Assembly: GCA_026724425.1 (NCBI GenBank)
Contig: JAIUCV010000004.1
Span: 8,194,001 to 8,258,000 of the forward strand
Direction of reading: 5' to 3'
DNA from: Erythrophleum ivorense
Lineage: Eukaryota > Streptophyta > Magnoliopsida > Fabales > Fabaceae
DNA: 64,000 bases
How positions within the stretch are numbered: position 1 is the first letter of the stretch; each line of letters opens with the position of its first letter. The notes under the pieces were generated by a model, which ran no database searches, was not told the DNA's origin, and worked only from the letters and a program-made list of their open reading frames with translations. Made by a program: the position numbers and the translations under genes. Below are positions 10,979 through 24,500 of the stretch, one piece after another.

Positions 10979-13900
10979 AAATAAATTTCATCCTCGAAAT
11001 TTAGGGTATACTTTCTCTTACTCTTTTATGTTTTCACTAACTGCTTTTTTATTTTCCTTCTTCCTCTCTCTATATGCTTTTCTCAGCAACTTCATTCTTT
11101 TAAGTTCCTTTTGGCCAAGGAATTTACATTACTAGCTTTTAATAAGAGCTTTTCTTTTCCTGTACTACTAATCATATCTAATTAGTCTTAACTTATTTGT
11201 AGACGTTAATATTCTTTTCAGTAGACTCATCTATGTACCTCGGGAGGTGATTCACTTAGTGTCAACTCTCCTATATCGTCTCTTAATGGCTTTCCATAAG
11301 CTCTCATTATCCTTTTCTGTTTATCAGAGCCATTAGAGCTATTTGTCTATTTACTCACTTATTTAAGCATAATATCCCCTGTTCCTTTTTCGTGCTCTTT
11401 CTTACTAGCTCATTCCGTAATCACAATTCTTATTTCTTTCTATCATAGACTTTATATTTCAATTACTTATTGGGATTACAGTTTCTTTGGGGAGTTTTCA
11501 CTTTTAATGATCCCAATTTCTCTGTTTACTAACATATTTGCCTTTTTAGGGTGAGACTTTTCCTTACTTTTTTTGCTCACATACGAGTGGGCATTTTATG
11601 GTCCATCATCTCAACACTGGTTGGCATAGCTTATATTCCTCATACTAGCATCAAAGAGCAACTACCACTAACTAATGCCGAACTCTGGTGGGATGCTAAC
11701 TATATTCATAGTCTTAATCACTGGAGATACGGTCTACCACTTACCCCATTATGAAGACTACAGCTGACCCCTTTCTGAAACACAGCTTTAGTATATAGGG
11801 ATCTCTCTTTATCACTCGGTCAGGTTAATATCTACTAAGGAGTAGTTCATCTAACTTTGGCTCGGAAAAGCTACTTTCTTGCTTTTCTCATCCTATACAC
11901 TACACTCATTTATCAGAAGTATAGTCAATTGTCTAATTATCTGAATATAGCCTTACTATTTCTAGTGGCAATAGTCTATCAGACTTAGGAAGTCTCTAGT
12001 CTCTGAGACAAAAGTTAACTGAAACTATATTGGTCTCTGAGACTAGCCACTCTGTAAAAACTGTCTCAGGTTGTCATCTCACCAGAGAAGTATTATACTG
12101 TAACTATGGGCTCTCTGTAACTCTGTGGGATTTACTGCGACCCCTCAGTCTACTATGACTTCTCAGAACCCAGCTAAGGTCTACTATGACTTACTGTGTT
12201 ATACTAGGATCTACTGTGATTCATCTCTGGGAGACGTCAAAACCTAAGATCACTGTATTTGAAATAAAGCACATGCTCACTAAGTCCGATAACTGTTGCT
12301 CATAAACTCCCAGGCTCAACTCAGATATCCATCATGCTCTTCGTGCAAAGTGGGTTCTATGTCATCTGATTCTTTATAATCACATCGTACTGATACTCAG
12401 GAGCATTTTAACTTTCATTTATCACTCCTTGTGGGAGCTTTACGTTCCCACTTTAACCCTTTTTTTACTCGGCTTTCTTTCTTTACTTTTACTGACTTAC
12501 TATGCTTTATTTATACTCATTCTATCTTTCCTCTCATATCCTGCAATTTCTAACTATGTCTACATTCTGCTTTTAAGTGCCTTAGCACCAGGGCATCTCA
12601 CACATTGAGTGTGCCTAACATCTCTCACAGAATAGAAATTATACACTGGTCCCTTCTCATTTTGTTTAATTATATTATAAGGGACTTAGATCATACATAC
12701 TGAACTCATACTATCTGCATGCTTTTCTTATTATTTTACTATTACTGGAATCCCTTCACTTCTCATTCTTAACTTATCTTATTATTTAACTAACTAGGAT
12801 ACTCTTCGATCATCGGGACACTTTTATAATTGATGCCATTATTTGTTACGTACTCAAGTCACATTACTACTGGGTTGGCCAGACCTAATATCATATAACC
12901 ATTGTTGCAATCAAATCATAATATCAAACACTAATACACAGGTGCATCATGACTAAACTCAAAACTACCATTGTCAGTATATTACAAGTTTTCTAATAAT
13001 CTAAAATACTCCTTTTTTAATTTTCTTTATTTTCCTTATTTCCATAGGACACTCGGGGAAAAGAGGACCCTTCCTCTAATTTCTTGTGAAAATTTTTGCT
13101 TCATCCCGAGGTCACTTTACATTACTTGACTATCTTTGTTTAGGGCATTATCATGCTCATTGAACATCTATGATAAGGATAATCATGCTTTCTCAGACAC
13201 TTAACACATCAACTTGATATCTATTTTCAATCTAATATGTCCTTAGCTTGAGCATCCTTACATACTCTTTCTTTTACTTCCATTATCCTTGTACTTAGGT
13301 AAAAGGATGCTCTATTACTCATTTACTTACTATTTCCTGCTTCTTTATGCTCAAGAACCCCTGCTTCTTTTTTGGGTTCCTTTACTTACTCACTTCCTGT
13401 AATATCAAGAGAGATCTAATTCCTCTTATACTCTTGCTTTGCTCTTAACTAGACCATTCCTTTGTAACGAAAATTTATCTTATGCAACCTTAGAATTTGC
13501 ATTCTATATTGCTCTTGGCTTACACTCATTCTCTGTGTAATACAAAGACTTACCTTCTTAGGTGATCTTTAGCTCCCTCGAGCTTCTTGGAAGGCACTAA
13601 AGGCCTAACTGCTTACCTTTTTAATCTCATCCTTAGGAGCACAGTTTACTAATTTTAGGGTTTTACTAACTCCAATCCAGGACAAGTACTCTCAATGTCC
13701 GAATTCTACCTTACTGAAGATTTATGCTCCACTAGGTGCTCTAATTACTCACGTGCCTTAACTCTATATTATTTCATATTAGAGAGCTTGTCTGACTAAC
13801 TATTAGACCTCTGTCTATTTACTTCATCTGTGCTTAGTTTATCTATTTAGTCATTACTAAAGTAAGGGCATCTCTTCTATGGATTAGCTTCTTAGTTCTT

Positions 13901-14282
13901 CTTCACTTCCCTCTATCATTGTACTTTACACATTAGGGGTCTATCTGTAAGGGGAATTTTTTGTTTTTACTAACCACTATTAGGTGGTCTTTCTATCTCA
14001 TGACATCTTACATGGGGGTTTTGTTACTCACTTCTCTTAAGCTTTAACTTATACTTAGCCTAGTCTACCTATTTGATCAGAACTGTGGCTTACAATAAGC
14101 CCCATTAACTCATATAAGCTTATGATGAATTTAACACTTTCAAACTATTCTCATTCTCTTTTTTGAATTTTTGACATTGGGCCAATCATACTTATCTTTA
14201 AATATTACTTATAAGGTACACTCTTCTCGTACCTTTATTGTATTCACCAACACTGTTCACTTTGCATGCTATAATAACATCC

Positions 14283-14311
14283 TGTCAACAAGGTCCAGGA
14301 TCTTGTTGACA
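14283..14311. repeat. Perfect hairpin in LARD interior
   Basis: TGTCAACAAG and CTTGTTGACA form a perfect 10-bp stem around a 9-base loop. A near copy of the left arm, TGTCGACAAG, follows at 14343-14352. Confidence 0.85.
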
Positions 14312-15370
14312 ATCGTATACTATAGTGTAAAATTCAAGACCCTGTCGACAAGATTTTTCTAACAGTGCCTACAAGGTCTTGAGCTCATTATATTAGCCTA
14401 TCATTTTCTGTTTCACAGGGTAGCATCCTAAGTTGGAGTCAACACCTTATAGGTGAATCTCAACAACTTCATTATTCCTGTGTCTGACATTCTTTAGTGT
14501 TGAGTTCTTTCTCAATTTTCAACTGTTAGGCCCACTGATCATATGTTACTTATTGATCTTCCATGACCATCTATTGCTCTTTCTTTTTACTTATACTAGG
14601 GCTCCCCGCTCTTTGTGGGTCGATTGACCCCATAGTAACTCATTTCTCAGGTTGGCCTAAATATGACCAATAAGGCCATTATACTACAATACACTTCACT
14701 ATAACTAGAGGTTTCTTTAGCTACTTAATTTGACTACTCCTATACATAGCCTATTATCAAAGCTAGAGGGTTCTACCTCTTGCTTTATTCATGCATAACT
14801 AGCTATTACCTCTTGGCTATTAGGACTTTATAAAGTGTAGCTTATAACTCACTTCTGGCTTGAGGGTATAACTTTTCAAGTTCTAAAATTCACCAAGATA
14901 TTTGGGTGTCGTGGCTAGGGAGAGTAACTCTTTTTCTCATTTTCCCTTTACTATATTACGTCATTGCTTGTCTTTGTATCAAGCAAGACATCTCAAAATG
15001 ATCTAAGTATGATTACCAAGGAAAATCAGGCCTCACATACTCTTTCTGGGCAAGCCTCTTTGTATCAACAAGATCATATCTCATTGTTCATACCTAGGAC
15101 TTGCTATTGATCCCGGCGAGCTATCTTACTTCATAAAGCTCTAGCCATCGGATCAGTTGACTCCACTCAAGCTACTCTAGAGTCAACCTTTCTCGATGTA
15201 CACTATCTACTCCAAGACCATTCAACAACTTGCTTATCATAAACCTAGCCATGCCCTACCTTCACACACCTAAAATGCCTTATATAAGGCTTTACATAAC
15301 TGTACAAGCCTTTCTATAGCCTTATCGCCATCTCCTCAAGCCATATACAACTTTAAGAAACCTAAAACTT

Positions 15371-15383
15371 TGCTCTGATACCA
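15371..15383 (-). promoter_or_regulatory. LARD primer binding site (initiator tRNA-Met)
   Basis: On the minus strand the sequence is TGGTATCAGAGCA, complementary to the 3' end of initiator tRNA-Met, five bases inside the 5' LTR end at 15389. Confidence 0.88.
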
Positions 15384-15388
15384 ATAAA

Positions 15389-18300
15389 TGTCATACCATA
15401 CATTTCCTACCATCACATAACTTCATTTAAAAGGATTGGTACATGTTCGTAGTGAGTAACCAAGGAAAAATAACAAAATAATACACTTTTCTCACATTAA
15501 GTTGGGTGCACTATTTTTAAATTTGCGTCATGTGGGCCCCATGGACTTTCCAACAACATTATATAGTCATTTACTATTTTTACAAATCATAAATAACTCA
15601 AAACATCAAGCAATCCATAGTTTCAAGCTCAAGAACTCTAGATTTCCATTCATTCTCCTCAGACAGCATGTGGCAGATTTTAGGGGCAATTTTGAAAAAT
15701 CATAACTAAATGTAGCAAAATCAAAATCTGTCATACCATAGCTTTCTGGAAAGCTCTAAGTGTTACATTTACACAAAAAATAAATTCAAGCCATGCACAA
15801 AGGCATTTAAACCACGTTTGATAACAAAAAATGCATAAAGGTCTAGCTGCTCTCTGATACTGATACAGGTTACTGATATAATATTTGAAAATTCATAATT
15901 AATTTCACAAAAATTCAATCTAAGCATATGATACCAATTTGAAAATTTATGGATGTTAGATAGAGGAGAAAAATAAGTCCAAACCAATCTAGATGCATTC
16001 AGACCCCAAAAATCAATCAAACAATACCATGGCTCTGACTGTGTGCCTAGAACTGGACAACAAATTTAAAAATTTATATCTCCCTCTCTAGACACCCAAT
16101 TAAGGTACTTCTAATTGATACAAGTCATTGGGAAGGTCTAGTTTCTGCTTGTAAAATTTCATAGCAATTAGACATCATTTGCCTTATGAATGATAGAATT
16201 TCATTTCTGATCAAAATGAACAATACACTGACCAAAACTAGAAAAATTCCTAACTTCAAAAATTCACCAAATATTATCCACTTTATCTTCCCAAAAATCT
16301 ATCAATAAGACCTAGATGCATGCCAAGTTTCAAACCTAAAAGAGCTCATTTGGATAGAAAGTGATACAGCTCTACAAAATGATCAATTTTGCTTCATCTA
16401 AGGTATCAACTTGGTCCAAATAGCTTCCTTTTGGGTTTGGCACCCCTTAGGCAAGTTTAAAAACATGAATATGACATGTAGGAACTACCCAATTGACCCC
16501 AAACACCATGCATCTTAATTTGGCTATCCCACACTCAAGAATATATGTATCCAAGTATGTACACAAGGGTTCAAATTTCACATTCCCATTGTCTTGGCAC
16601 TATACAATGTTCATACCTCATTTGCATATAATATTACATTTTCTCATTGGTCTACAACTTAATAATAATATGTACAACCTTACTTTGACTTTCCTACACA
16701 CTTTAAGATTACATAAGCTACATCGTTGTCAAAACCAAGCTATTCATACTTCATTGCTTCCATTCCTTAGCTCTTGAGTTCCACTTAAGCCATATGAGAT
16801 TGGAGAAGGAGAGGGTTGAGATTCATGGAATCTCAATAGCTCTTTTCCCTTTCAAATACACAATATGGATGCAATTCTTATCTTTAAGATGCATGTATGG
16901 TATTCATAATTTCTCAAATATACATAAAGCATTTCTTCCGTTCAATAAGTCACAAACAACATCTATAGGCTTGCCAAGACAATGGTTTAGCCTCATCCAT
17001 TCTCTTTGGGACTTTTGGACTTGCCTCACCTACTTTTAAAGGACTTTTGACTAAGTCTTACCCTTTCTAAAGACTTTTGGCTTGTCTTACCCAACCTTTA
17101 GGGACTTTTGACTTATCCTCACTCTTACTAAGGGACTTTTGGCCTCACCATACTTAAACAAGCCAAGAACATATATAAGAGCATCTTCTAAACATAGAGA
17201 TATAGCAATATGGTACCATGACATTTAAAAACTTGCTAAAAACATATTTCATGGTTTAAACATATGCACACACATTCAAGAACAAGGAAACATACACACA
17301 TGCATGAGAGAAAAGATAGAGAGCTACCTTAATGGAAATCCAAGCTTTACTTTGATTATTTCTTTCTTTTCTTGGTTCCACAATCACAACTAGCTGGGCC
17401 TTGATTTCTTGGCCTAAACATGACAAATAACACTTAATTATATTCTTTGAACAATCCAAGACATTAAACTTATACTTAAGAAGCACACTTTGTCCCATTA
17501 GTCTCATATTAGTTCCATTAATGGCCTAATAAAGCAACTACCATAATTCAAGTTCTTGGCTGCATTCTCTTGCCATATCTAGGCCTCTTGATCTCATTTA
17601 AGGTCATTAGAGCCATCACACACTCACTTTCAAAAGCCTGGGTATATGTTGCTTCGTAAGGCTACATTATGGAAACCATTGTCTCATCTCCCAATATATA
17701 GCTTCTAAATTTTTCCTAAGGGTTCCTTTTACCTTCTTCCATCATACAAAGTCCTAACCTAAGCTTAGAATGAATTAAAATAGTCTCTAACCTATTCTTT
17801 TAGCTTTGGCCAAAACTATGGGGGAAGAAGGAGCCCATTGACTTTTTGATTTTTCCTTGATAGGAGAGACACTTGGAAGGCTTCCTAGGAGTCTTAAAAG
17901 CTCAAGCAAACACTCCTATAGTGTAACATCTGGTCCCTTCGTAAATGTGAGAAACATAATGTTCAATTTCTCCGTAAACGTCAGAAATGGGCTTGATACA
18001 AAAGGAAGCCCCTGAAATAGAAGGAATTGGGGCCAAATAAAATTATGATAAAATTATAAATAATGGAAAATGAGGATTTAAGTCTTGAGTTACTCAGAAA
18101 TCAAGGCCAGAGTGATTCAATAAATTTGTCAAAAAGCCAGTGGCCTTTTCGTAAATATGAGCACTTTTTGAAAAACTCACAAAAGGGCTTTTTAAATGAA
18201 ATTTTTGAGTTTTCCAAGGTTCTCAGAGGCCCCAAAAACCATGGGAAGCCCCGGGACCAGTGAAGCCCCTCCGGTGTACTCTTTCCAACGTCGGTTGACT

Positions 18301-21300
18301 CAAACTTTGACTAGTTCGTTCGGGAAGGTTTTAGCTCTGATTTGAGTAATTCCAAAGGCATTTTATTAAATTGGGAATCTAAATTTTATAATGAAAAGGA
18401 CAGTTCTCAAAAAGGAGCTAAAACGAAGCCAAACCGAAAATGCCATTCGAAGGGCAAAATTGGAAACTATTTTAAAAAGGAAGCTTCTTTCTTCTTCTTT
18501 ATATGCCATGTTCTTTCTCTCCTCTCTAAGACTGACTTAATTCTGCCAAAAACCAAAGAAGAAGATGCCCTTCTTAGGCGCACAAGAGGAGGAAGATTTT
18601 GGAGGAAGAAATTCAAGAAAAGGTAAAAATCTTTAAGAAATTCCATATCCTTCCTTCTTGAAACTTGCTCCTCTCCTCTCAAGCTTTCTTTCTATGGTTT
18701 TAATGGAGATTTTGGTGCTGCTTTGGGGGCAGAACAGAGAGGAAAAATTTGTGTTTGGAGTGAGGCAACCAAGGAAAGTGAAAAGCAACCAAGAAAGAGC
18801 AAGAAAATAAGATAAAACTTTCATTCTTTGGTAGCTTCTTCCTCCCCCTTCCTATTGCACGAATTTGGCCACTATGAGCCCAATTCTTAGGGGCTATTTT
18901 CTGTCTAATTCATAGAGGGATTAGAGGTTTTAGATGGCAAGGATTAAGAAGGAACTAATAGAATCAAGAAATGAGCATTAGGAGACAAGATAGAACTATT
19001 AGGGATCCAAATGCTCCGTTGCAAATCTAATTTTATGTGAATGTTCTTAGGCTAAGACCCTTAGAGAGCTTCCCACATGTACCTCTGATCCAAGAAAGCA
19101 AAGCAATTGTAAGAAAAACTAATGAACTCTAAGTAGAAAAAGTGTAGTGCATTTGAAGGGATTGTAAAAACTGATTTGATTTATGCATTCCCTAGCATAT
19201 GTGAGTGTTTGTTTGAGTTCCTAAGACCCTTAAGAAGCCTCCTAAGTGGCTTTCCCATCAAGGAAAAATTGGAAACCCCTTAAACCCCAAATGCTTCCAT
19301 AATGTCAGCCTAGGATAGATGGAGGGGTTAAAGAGTGTTTTAATTTATTCTAGCCTTGGTTTGGGACTTCATATGATGGTAGAAGGTGGGAGGAACCCTT
19401 GGAAAAAATTTAGAAGCCATGGATTAGGAGATGAGGCAATGGCTTCCATACTGTGACCTTATGAAGCAACTTGTGTCTAGGCTTTTGTAAATGAATATGT
19501 AATGGCTCCAAGGACTTTAAATGAGGTCAAGAGGCCAAGAAATGAGAAGAGAATGGAGCCAAGAATTTGAATCATAATAGTTTCTTCAATAGGCTATTTA
19601 TGGAACCATTATGTGACTTATGGAACCAAGTATGTTCTTAAATATAAGTTTAATATCCTAGCTTGTTTCAAGAGTGTAATTAGCTTCCATATAATGTGTC
19701 TAGGCCAAGAGAAACCATCTCCACCAATTTGTAGGTGTGTGGCTGAAAGAGGAGGCTTGAGTCCAAAGGAAAAAGTGTATAATTGTATACAAGGTAGCTC
19801 TCTCTCTTTTCTCCCATACATGAATGAATGTTTACATTGTCTTTGAATGTGTGTATATGTATTTTAAGCTATGAATTGTGTTTTAGTATGATGCCTATAT
19901 TCCATGGAACCATAGTGTTGCATTATGTATTCAAATGATACCTAGAATATTTTCATTAGTTTGCTTGAATGTGGAGAGGCCAAGAACCTTCTATCTTCAG
20001 TGAAAATAAGCCAAGAGCCCTTAGAAGTGGTTGAGACTAAGAGAAAGTCTCCCAAAAGCAAGGCTTAGTTTAAGGCTTTTGAGAAAAAGGGTGAATCAAG
20101 TCCAAGAACCTTGAAGAAAGTGGGTAAGGCTAATCTATTCATTTGGCAAGCCTAAATGTGTTATGTGTGCTTTGTGTAAATGCCAAGAATGTATCTTGCA
20201 CCATTTTCTATATTAATATGCCATTCATGCATTTTTAAGACTTGTATTACCTTTTTTATGCATGATTGAATGGGAGATAAGCTATTGGGATTCTTTGAAT
20301 CTCACTCCCTCCTCTCCAATATCCTAATATGCTAGGTGGACCAAGTGAACAAAAACATGGGAGAGCCACCAAGCTTAAAGATAGGGAAATTGGCAAAGGA
20401 TTTGTGAAATAGTCATTTTGTCACCATTTTGTTATCAAGAGATGTAATCTAATGATGTACATGGTGTATGCACTTATGAATACTTGTAAATGGATGTACA
20501 TATTGTATATGTATGAGAATTAGAACTATATTGAATGATGTAGCAAGTTTTTAGTATGAATAGCAAGATCTTGGCATTATGTGCATGGTGTATGTTTTGG
20601 TGTGGGAGAGTGAGTTTTGCAAATCTGGGTTGTCAGACATTTGAGCCATGTTTGATAGCCTATGTTGATGTTTTCCCACGTGCTCATAGAGCCTTAGGAG
20701 TAGGAGAAGCAAATTTGAACCTTTGGAGCTCTCTTTTAACACAAAAAATTGTCACTTTGCCCCCTTATGTCAAAGTATGACCAAATGACCTCTTCTTGAC
20801 TTAAAATTTGGTATGCAATTAGATATTTCCTAGATATTTTTGGGAAGCAAAAGATCAGGTCATTTGTAGGTCTGTGGAATTTTCTATGATTTTTCAAATC
20901 TGGTATCAGAATTTCGGATTTGCACCAGTACTGTTCATTTGGTCAGTTGTGTAATTATGTCATCTGAGGGGAAAACGTGGTCCAATGGCTACTAAATTTT
21001 ATAAGAAGAAACTAGATATTCACAGTGACTTGTAGCAACTAGAAGCACCTCATTTGGAGGTCTAGAGAGTGAGATATAAAGTTTTGAAGTTTCTGTCCAG
21101 TATCAGCAATTTTTCTTGACCAGAGGTACTGTTCCATTGAATTCCGAAGTTTGGACTTGATGAACTGATCTTGAGATATTTTTCCTCTCTATTTCACATC
21201 CATATATTTTCATATTGGTATCATTTTCATGGATTGGATTTTTGTAGAATTAATTAGAAATTTTCAAAGTTTTTTGCAGAATTCTATGACAGTTCCAGAA

Positions 21301-22866
21301 TTCAGTCTAACCTTTAGATCATTTTGGATGTCAAACGCCCTCTGTGATGAATTTTATGGTTTGGGCATATTTTTAGTGTGAATTAGACATCCATAGATTC
21401 CTATAATCACCAAGATTTCATGATTTCAATTTTTCTAAAATTAGTTATGATTTTTCAAAGTTTGACCAGGAAAGAGGCCATATCTGGTCGAAAATATACT
21501 TGATTATTTTGAGCTCCATTTCGGTTTTTATGAGTTATGGGCATGATTTTGAGATGGAAATGAGTTGTATTGATGTATTTAAATATGAGAATATATAGTA
21601 TGAGCTCACACGGTCCATGTGATACCGAATGGAATTTTTAAGTACGACACAACGCAAAGAAAGTCACTATTTTCCCCTTTTGCCTTATATCTTCATGAAT
21701 ATAATGATGTGAGGCATGTATATATATGATATGATGAGCTAGAAGTTATGGTGTTACACATAGGCTATAGAATTCATGCATCAAAATAAAATTCACAATG
21801 TCTCCATGAATCCCAAACTTTTCTATCTTGAATTCTAACGTTTCATTATGATCCCCAATTGCTTTATTAGATTCTCCATGCCTCAAAGCCTCACTTAATA
21901 TTATGTTTAGATCAAAATTGGACCCTTATTATACAGCCCCTATTCTGACCAAAACCCTAAAGGAAAAGAAATTCAAAAAGAAGAAACAAAGTCCCACTTT
22001 ACTTACCTTGTTTACAAGCTTTCCAAGAGAGCTTCCTTATGTTACCAAGAACTCTCTCAAATCCTCTTTTCCCTCTCCTAAACCAACCACATAACAGCAC
22101 CAAATTAAATGCCAAAACCATGAAAAGGAAGAGAAAGAAGAGGAGAAGAAGTTTAACAAGTCAAGGAGTAGGAAAAAGTGGCTAAAACTTACACTTTTCA
22201 AATCTTCTTCTTCCTTCCTTGGCCTCTCCTTTTGTGCGCCATTCTTAGCTCTTCTTAATTCTATTTTAATGTGTAGGAAAGTTGGTGAGGAGATCTGACC
22301 AGAGGTGGGACGTTTGTATAAGCCTAAGAGTCTATTTAAGTAACTTTTAAAATTTACAATTTAGTCCCTCTTCTTAGTTTTGAACATTTAGGTTCATTTC
22401 AACTCCTTTTTAAGAACTATCTTTTCGAACATAAAATTTGGGTCCTCTAATTCATAAAATGGCTTTAGTTTTATCCAAATTGGATTTAAAACTATTCTAA
22501 GCCATTTAGTCAAAGTTTCGGTTAACCAATGGCTAAAATTACTCATTGGAGGGGTTTTAACTAATCTGGGGGTTCCCATAGTTTTCAAGACCTTTCATAA
22601 TTCTGGAAAGCTCAAATTTCTTATTTAAATAGCCCTCCTATGAGTTTTTAAAATTTTTTAAAAATTACAAAAATATCCATACTTTTTTCAGTAAATTTTC
22701 TAAACCACTCCGACATCATTTTTAGGAAACTTAAGACTCAAATCCTCATTTTTTTTATTATTTAAAATTTTATCTTAATTTTAATTGGCCACAAATCCTT
22801 CTATTTAGGGGACTTCCTTTTATATTTGGCCAATTTCTGATGTTTACAGAGAAACTAGATATTACA
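15389..22866 (-). repeat. LARD 5' LTR, interrupted by solo LTR P1
   Basis: In element orientation this LTR runs from 22866 down to 15389 and measures about 3.64 kb after removal of P1. Its pieces 15389-17921 and 21759-22866 join into a copy of the 3' LTR. It has no genes. It carries the 'gacttttggc' repeat block (about 16995-17145) and the conserved palindrome (about 16818-16838). Confidence 0.85.
17922..21758 (+). mobile_element. Solo LTR P1, chromovirus-type
   Basis: This 3.84 kb solo LTR starts TGTAACATCTGGTCCC and ends GGTGTTACA. The flanks TATAG (17917-17921) and CATAG (21759-21763) are a target duplication with one mismatch. The empty site 'cccataggctatag' is preserved in the sister LTR near 9870. 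No interior or coding region is present. Its first 66 bases are two diverged 33-bp units. The 'gacttttggc'-type repeats (here as the complement, about 19990-20130) and the 'gggattctttgaatctc' palindrome are in the expected places. Confidence 0.88.
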
Positions 22867-22871
22867 CCTCA

Positions 22872-24500
22872 TACACTTAACCATGAAGAACTTGATTTAT
22901 TTGGCTTAGACATATCTAATAAGACACAAAAATATCATTAGTACCAACTCTAGCATCCTATAAGGTCTACACACACATAAGCTAGCTTATGGCTTAATGA
23001 TGGTTCCATATAAGGTATAATGAAGCAACTCTCATAATCTATAATCTTGCCTCTACTTTCTTATTCATTCTTAGTCATTTGAATTTAATTAAACTCATTA
23101 GAGTCATCTCCCATTCCATTTAAAGAGTCTAACATTAAATTGCTTCTTTAGGCCTAAAGGAACATAAAATTTTTAACTTTTAAAATATAGTTTCTAAATT
23201 GAAACCAATGGTTCCTTTGGTGTCTATAATTTATATCTAAACCACTTTAAACCTTAGAATCAAGAAAAACTCTCCCTAGGTACATCTTCCCTCTCTTGGT
23301 CGAGATTGATGCACAATTGGAGCCTATGGAGGTTTAACTTGTTTGGCTTAGGGATTTGGCATTTGTGAAACTTTCTAAATGTCTTAAGACCTTATTCATA
23401 CTTTTACATAAGCTAGATTATCCTTAAGAAGTTTTAGATTTTAATATACATGTCAAATTCCCTAAGTGTCTCAACTTGTTTCTTGGTTCTCTTTCACTTC
23501 CAATTGAAAATTCATACTCTTCTTGCTTTAAAACCATCCATCTCTCCTACCTTGCTAAGACTAGAATTAATTTCCTTCCATATGGGATCAATTATAACTA
23601 AAAGGGTGGTGGGGGAAAAGAACCAAGAAAAGCAAGAATTCCATGGAAGAATTGCCTTTTCATAAAGCTTGTCAAGTAAGCTTCCTTTGGCTTCCAAGAC
23701 TCCCTCCAAATTCTTTCTTCCCTTTACTTAACCAGCCATGAAAATGTTCCTTTCAAGAAGCTAAAATCACCATTAGAGAGAGCTTAGAGAGGGGAAAAAA
23801 ATTATGAAAGCAAAACCATGAAATTTTGCAAATTTTCATACCTATTTTGCCTTGTTCTTCCTTCTCTCTCCTCCCCTTTTGGATGCCATTCCAGATCTAT
23901 TTGGAGTTGCTTCAAGTCATGGAGAATGACAATGAAGTGGATGGATGTGATTTATGAATCAAAAAGGTAAAGTTATCTAAATTTTTAACTTTTCATTTTA
24001 GTCTCTAAATCATGGTTTGTCATTTTGGACACATTTCAACTCCTCTTTAAGAACTGTCTTTTTCATCATAAAATTTAGGTCATTTAACTTATAAATTGCC
24101 TTGGTTTCACCCGATTATATTTGAAATCATTCTAAACCATTTGATCAAATTTTTGGTTAGCCCTTTGCCGAAATCGCTGACTGAAAGGGTTTTAACTATT
24201 CTAGAGATTTTCATGATTTTCAAGGCCTTTAAGAACTTCGAAAAGCTCAAATTTTTTATTTAAAAATCTCCCATGTGAGTTTTCTAAAATTTTCAAAAGT
24301 TATGAAAATGTCTCAACTTATTTTCACAAATTTTTTTAGCTCTTCTGGCTCAGGGTTTTAGGCAACTCAAGCATCCAATCCTTATTTTCAAGGGTTTAGA
24401 TTATCACTTTAATTTTATTTGGCTGCTATCCCCTTGTTTCAGAGGGCTTTCTTTGAAAAGCTCACTTTTCTTGCCTTTTTTTGACAAACTAGGTGTTACA
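22872..24500 (-). mobile_element. LTR fragment M0, right piece
   Basis: This continues the LTR interrupted at 305. In element orientation it starts at 24500 with TGTAACACC. It shows the usual LTR order, is more diverged than the LARD LTRs and has no coding sequence. It abuts the CACTA fragment at 24501; the bases GCACC there may be the right copy of its target duplication, with the left copy outside the window. Confidence 0.75.

Larger units (their letters stand above)
10965..15388 (-). mobile_element. LARD interior, 4.4 kb non-coding
   Basis: The interior between the two LTRs has no open frame above 67 codons on either strand, and I could not recognise gag, protease, reverse transcriptase or integrase motifs. 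The plus strand is rich in C and T. Around 11990-12240 there are imperfect repeats of 'ctactatgactt' and 'tctctgagac'. Only the last 40 or so bases before the 3' LTR resemble the chromovirus; the likeness stops at about 11010, roughly where the chromovirus polyprotein would end. Confidence 0.75.
311..22866 (-). mobile_element. Complete LARD-like LTR retrotransposon, non-autonomous, nested-split
   Basis: On the minus strand this is a complete element with termini TGTAATAT at 22866 and ATGACA at 311. It is flanked by the perfect 5-bp duplication CCTCA (306-310 and 22867-22871). Without its nested insertions it is about 11.6 kb: 5' LTR about 3.6 kb (15389-22866), interior 4.4 kb (10965-15388), 3' LTR about 3.5 kb (311-10964). 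A PBS (15371-15383) and a polypurine tract (10965-10978) sit just inside the LTRs, but no coding sequence is visible between them. Long LTRs plus a long non-coding interior is the definition of a LARD (large retrotransposon derivative). It must have been moved by proteins from an autonomous relative, probably the chromovirus whose 3' end lies at 63583-64000. LTR-LTR identity, which would date it, was not computed. Confidence 0.85.

Noticed and set aside
11551..11754. Open frame of 67 codons in the LARD interior
   Set aside because: It is on the strand opposite to the element, with no recognisable motif, and is expected by chance in 4.4 kb.
16493..17039. Two overlapping open frames of 81-94 codons
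   Set aside because: They lie wholly inside the LARD 5' LTR, have no recognisable product and are not preserved in the sister LTR, so they are chance frames.
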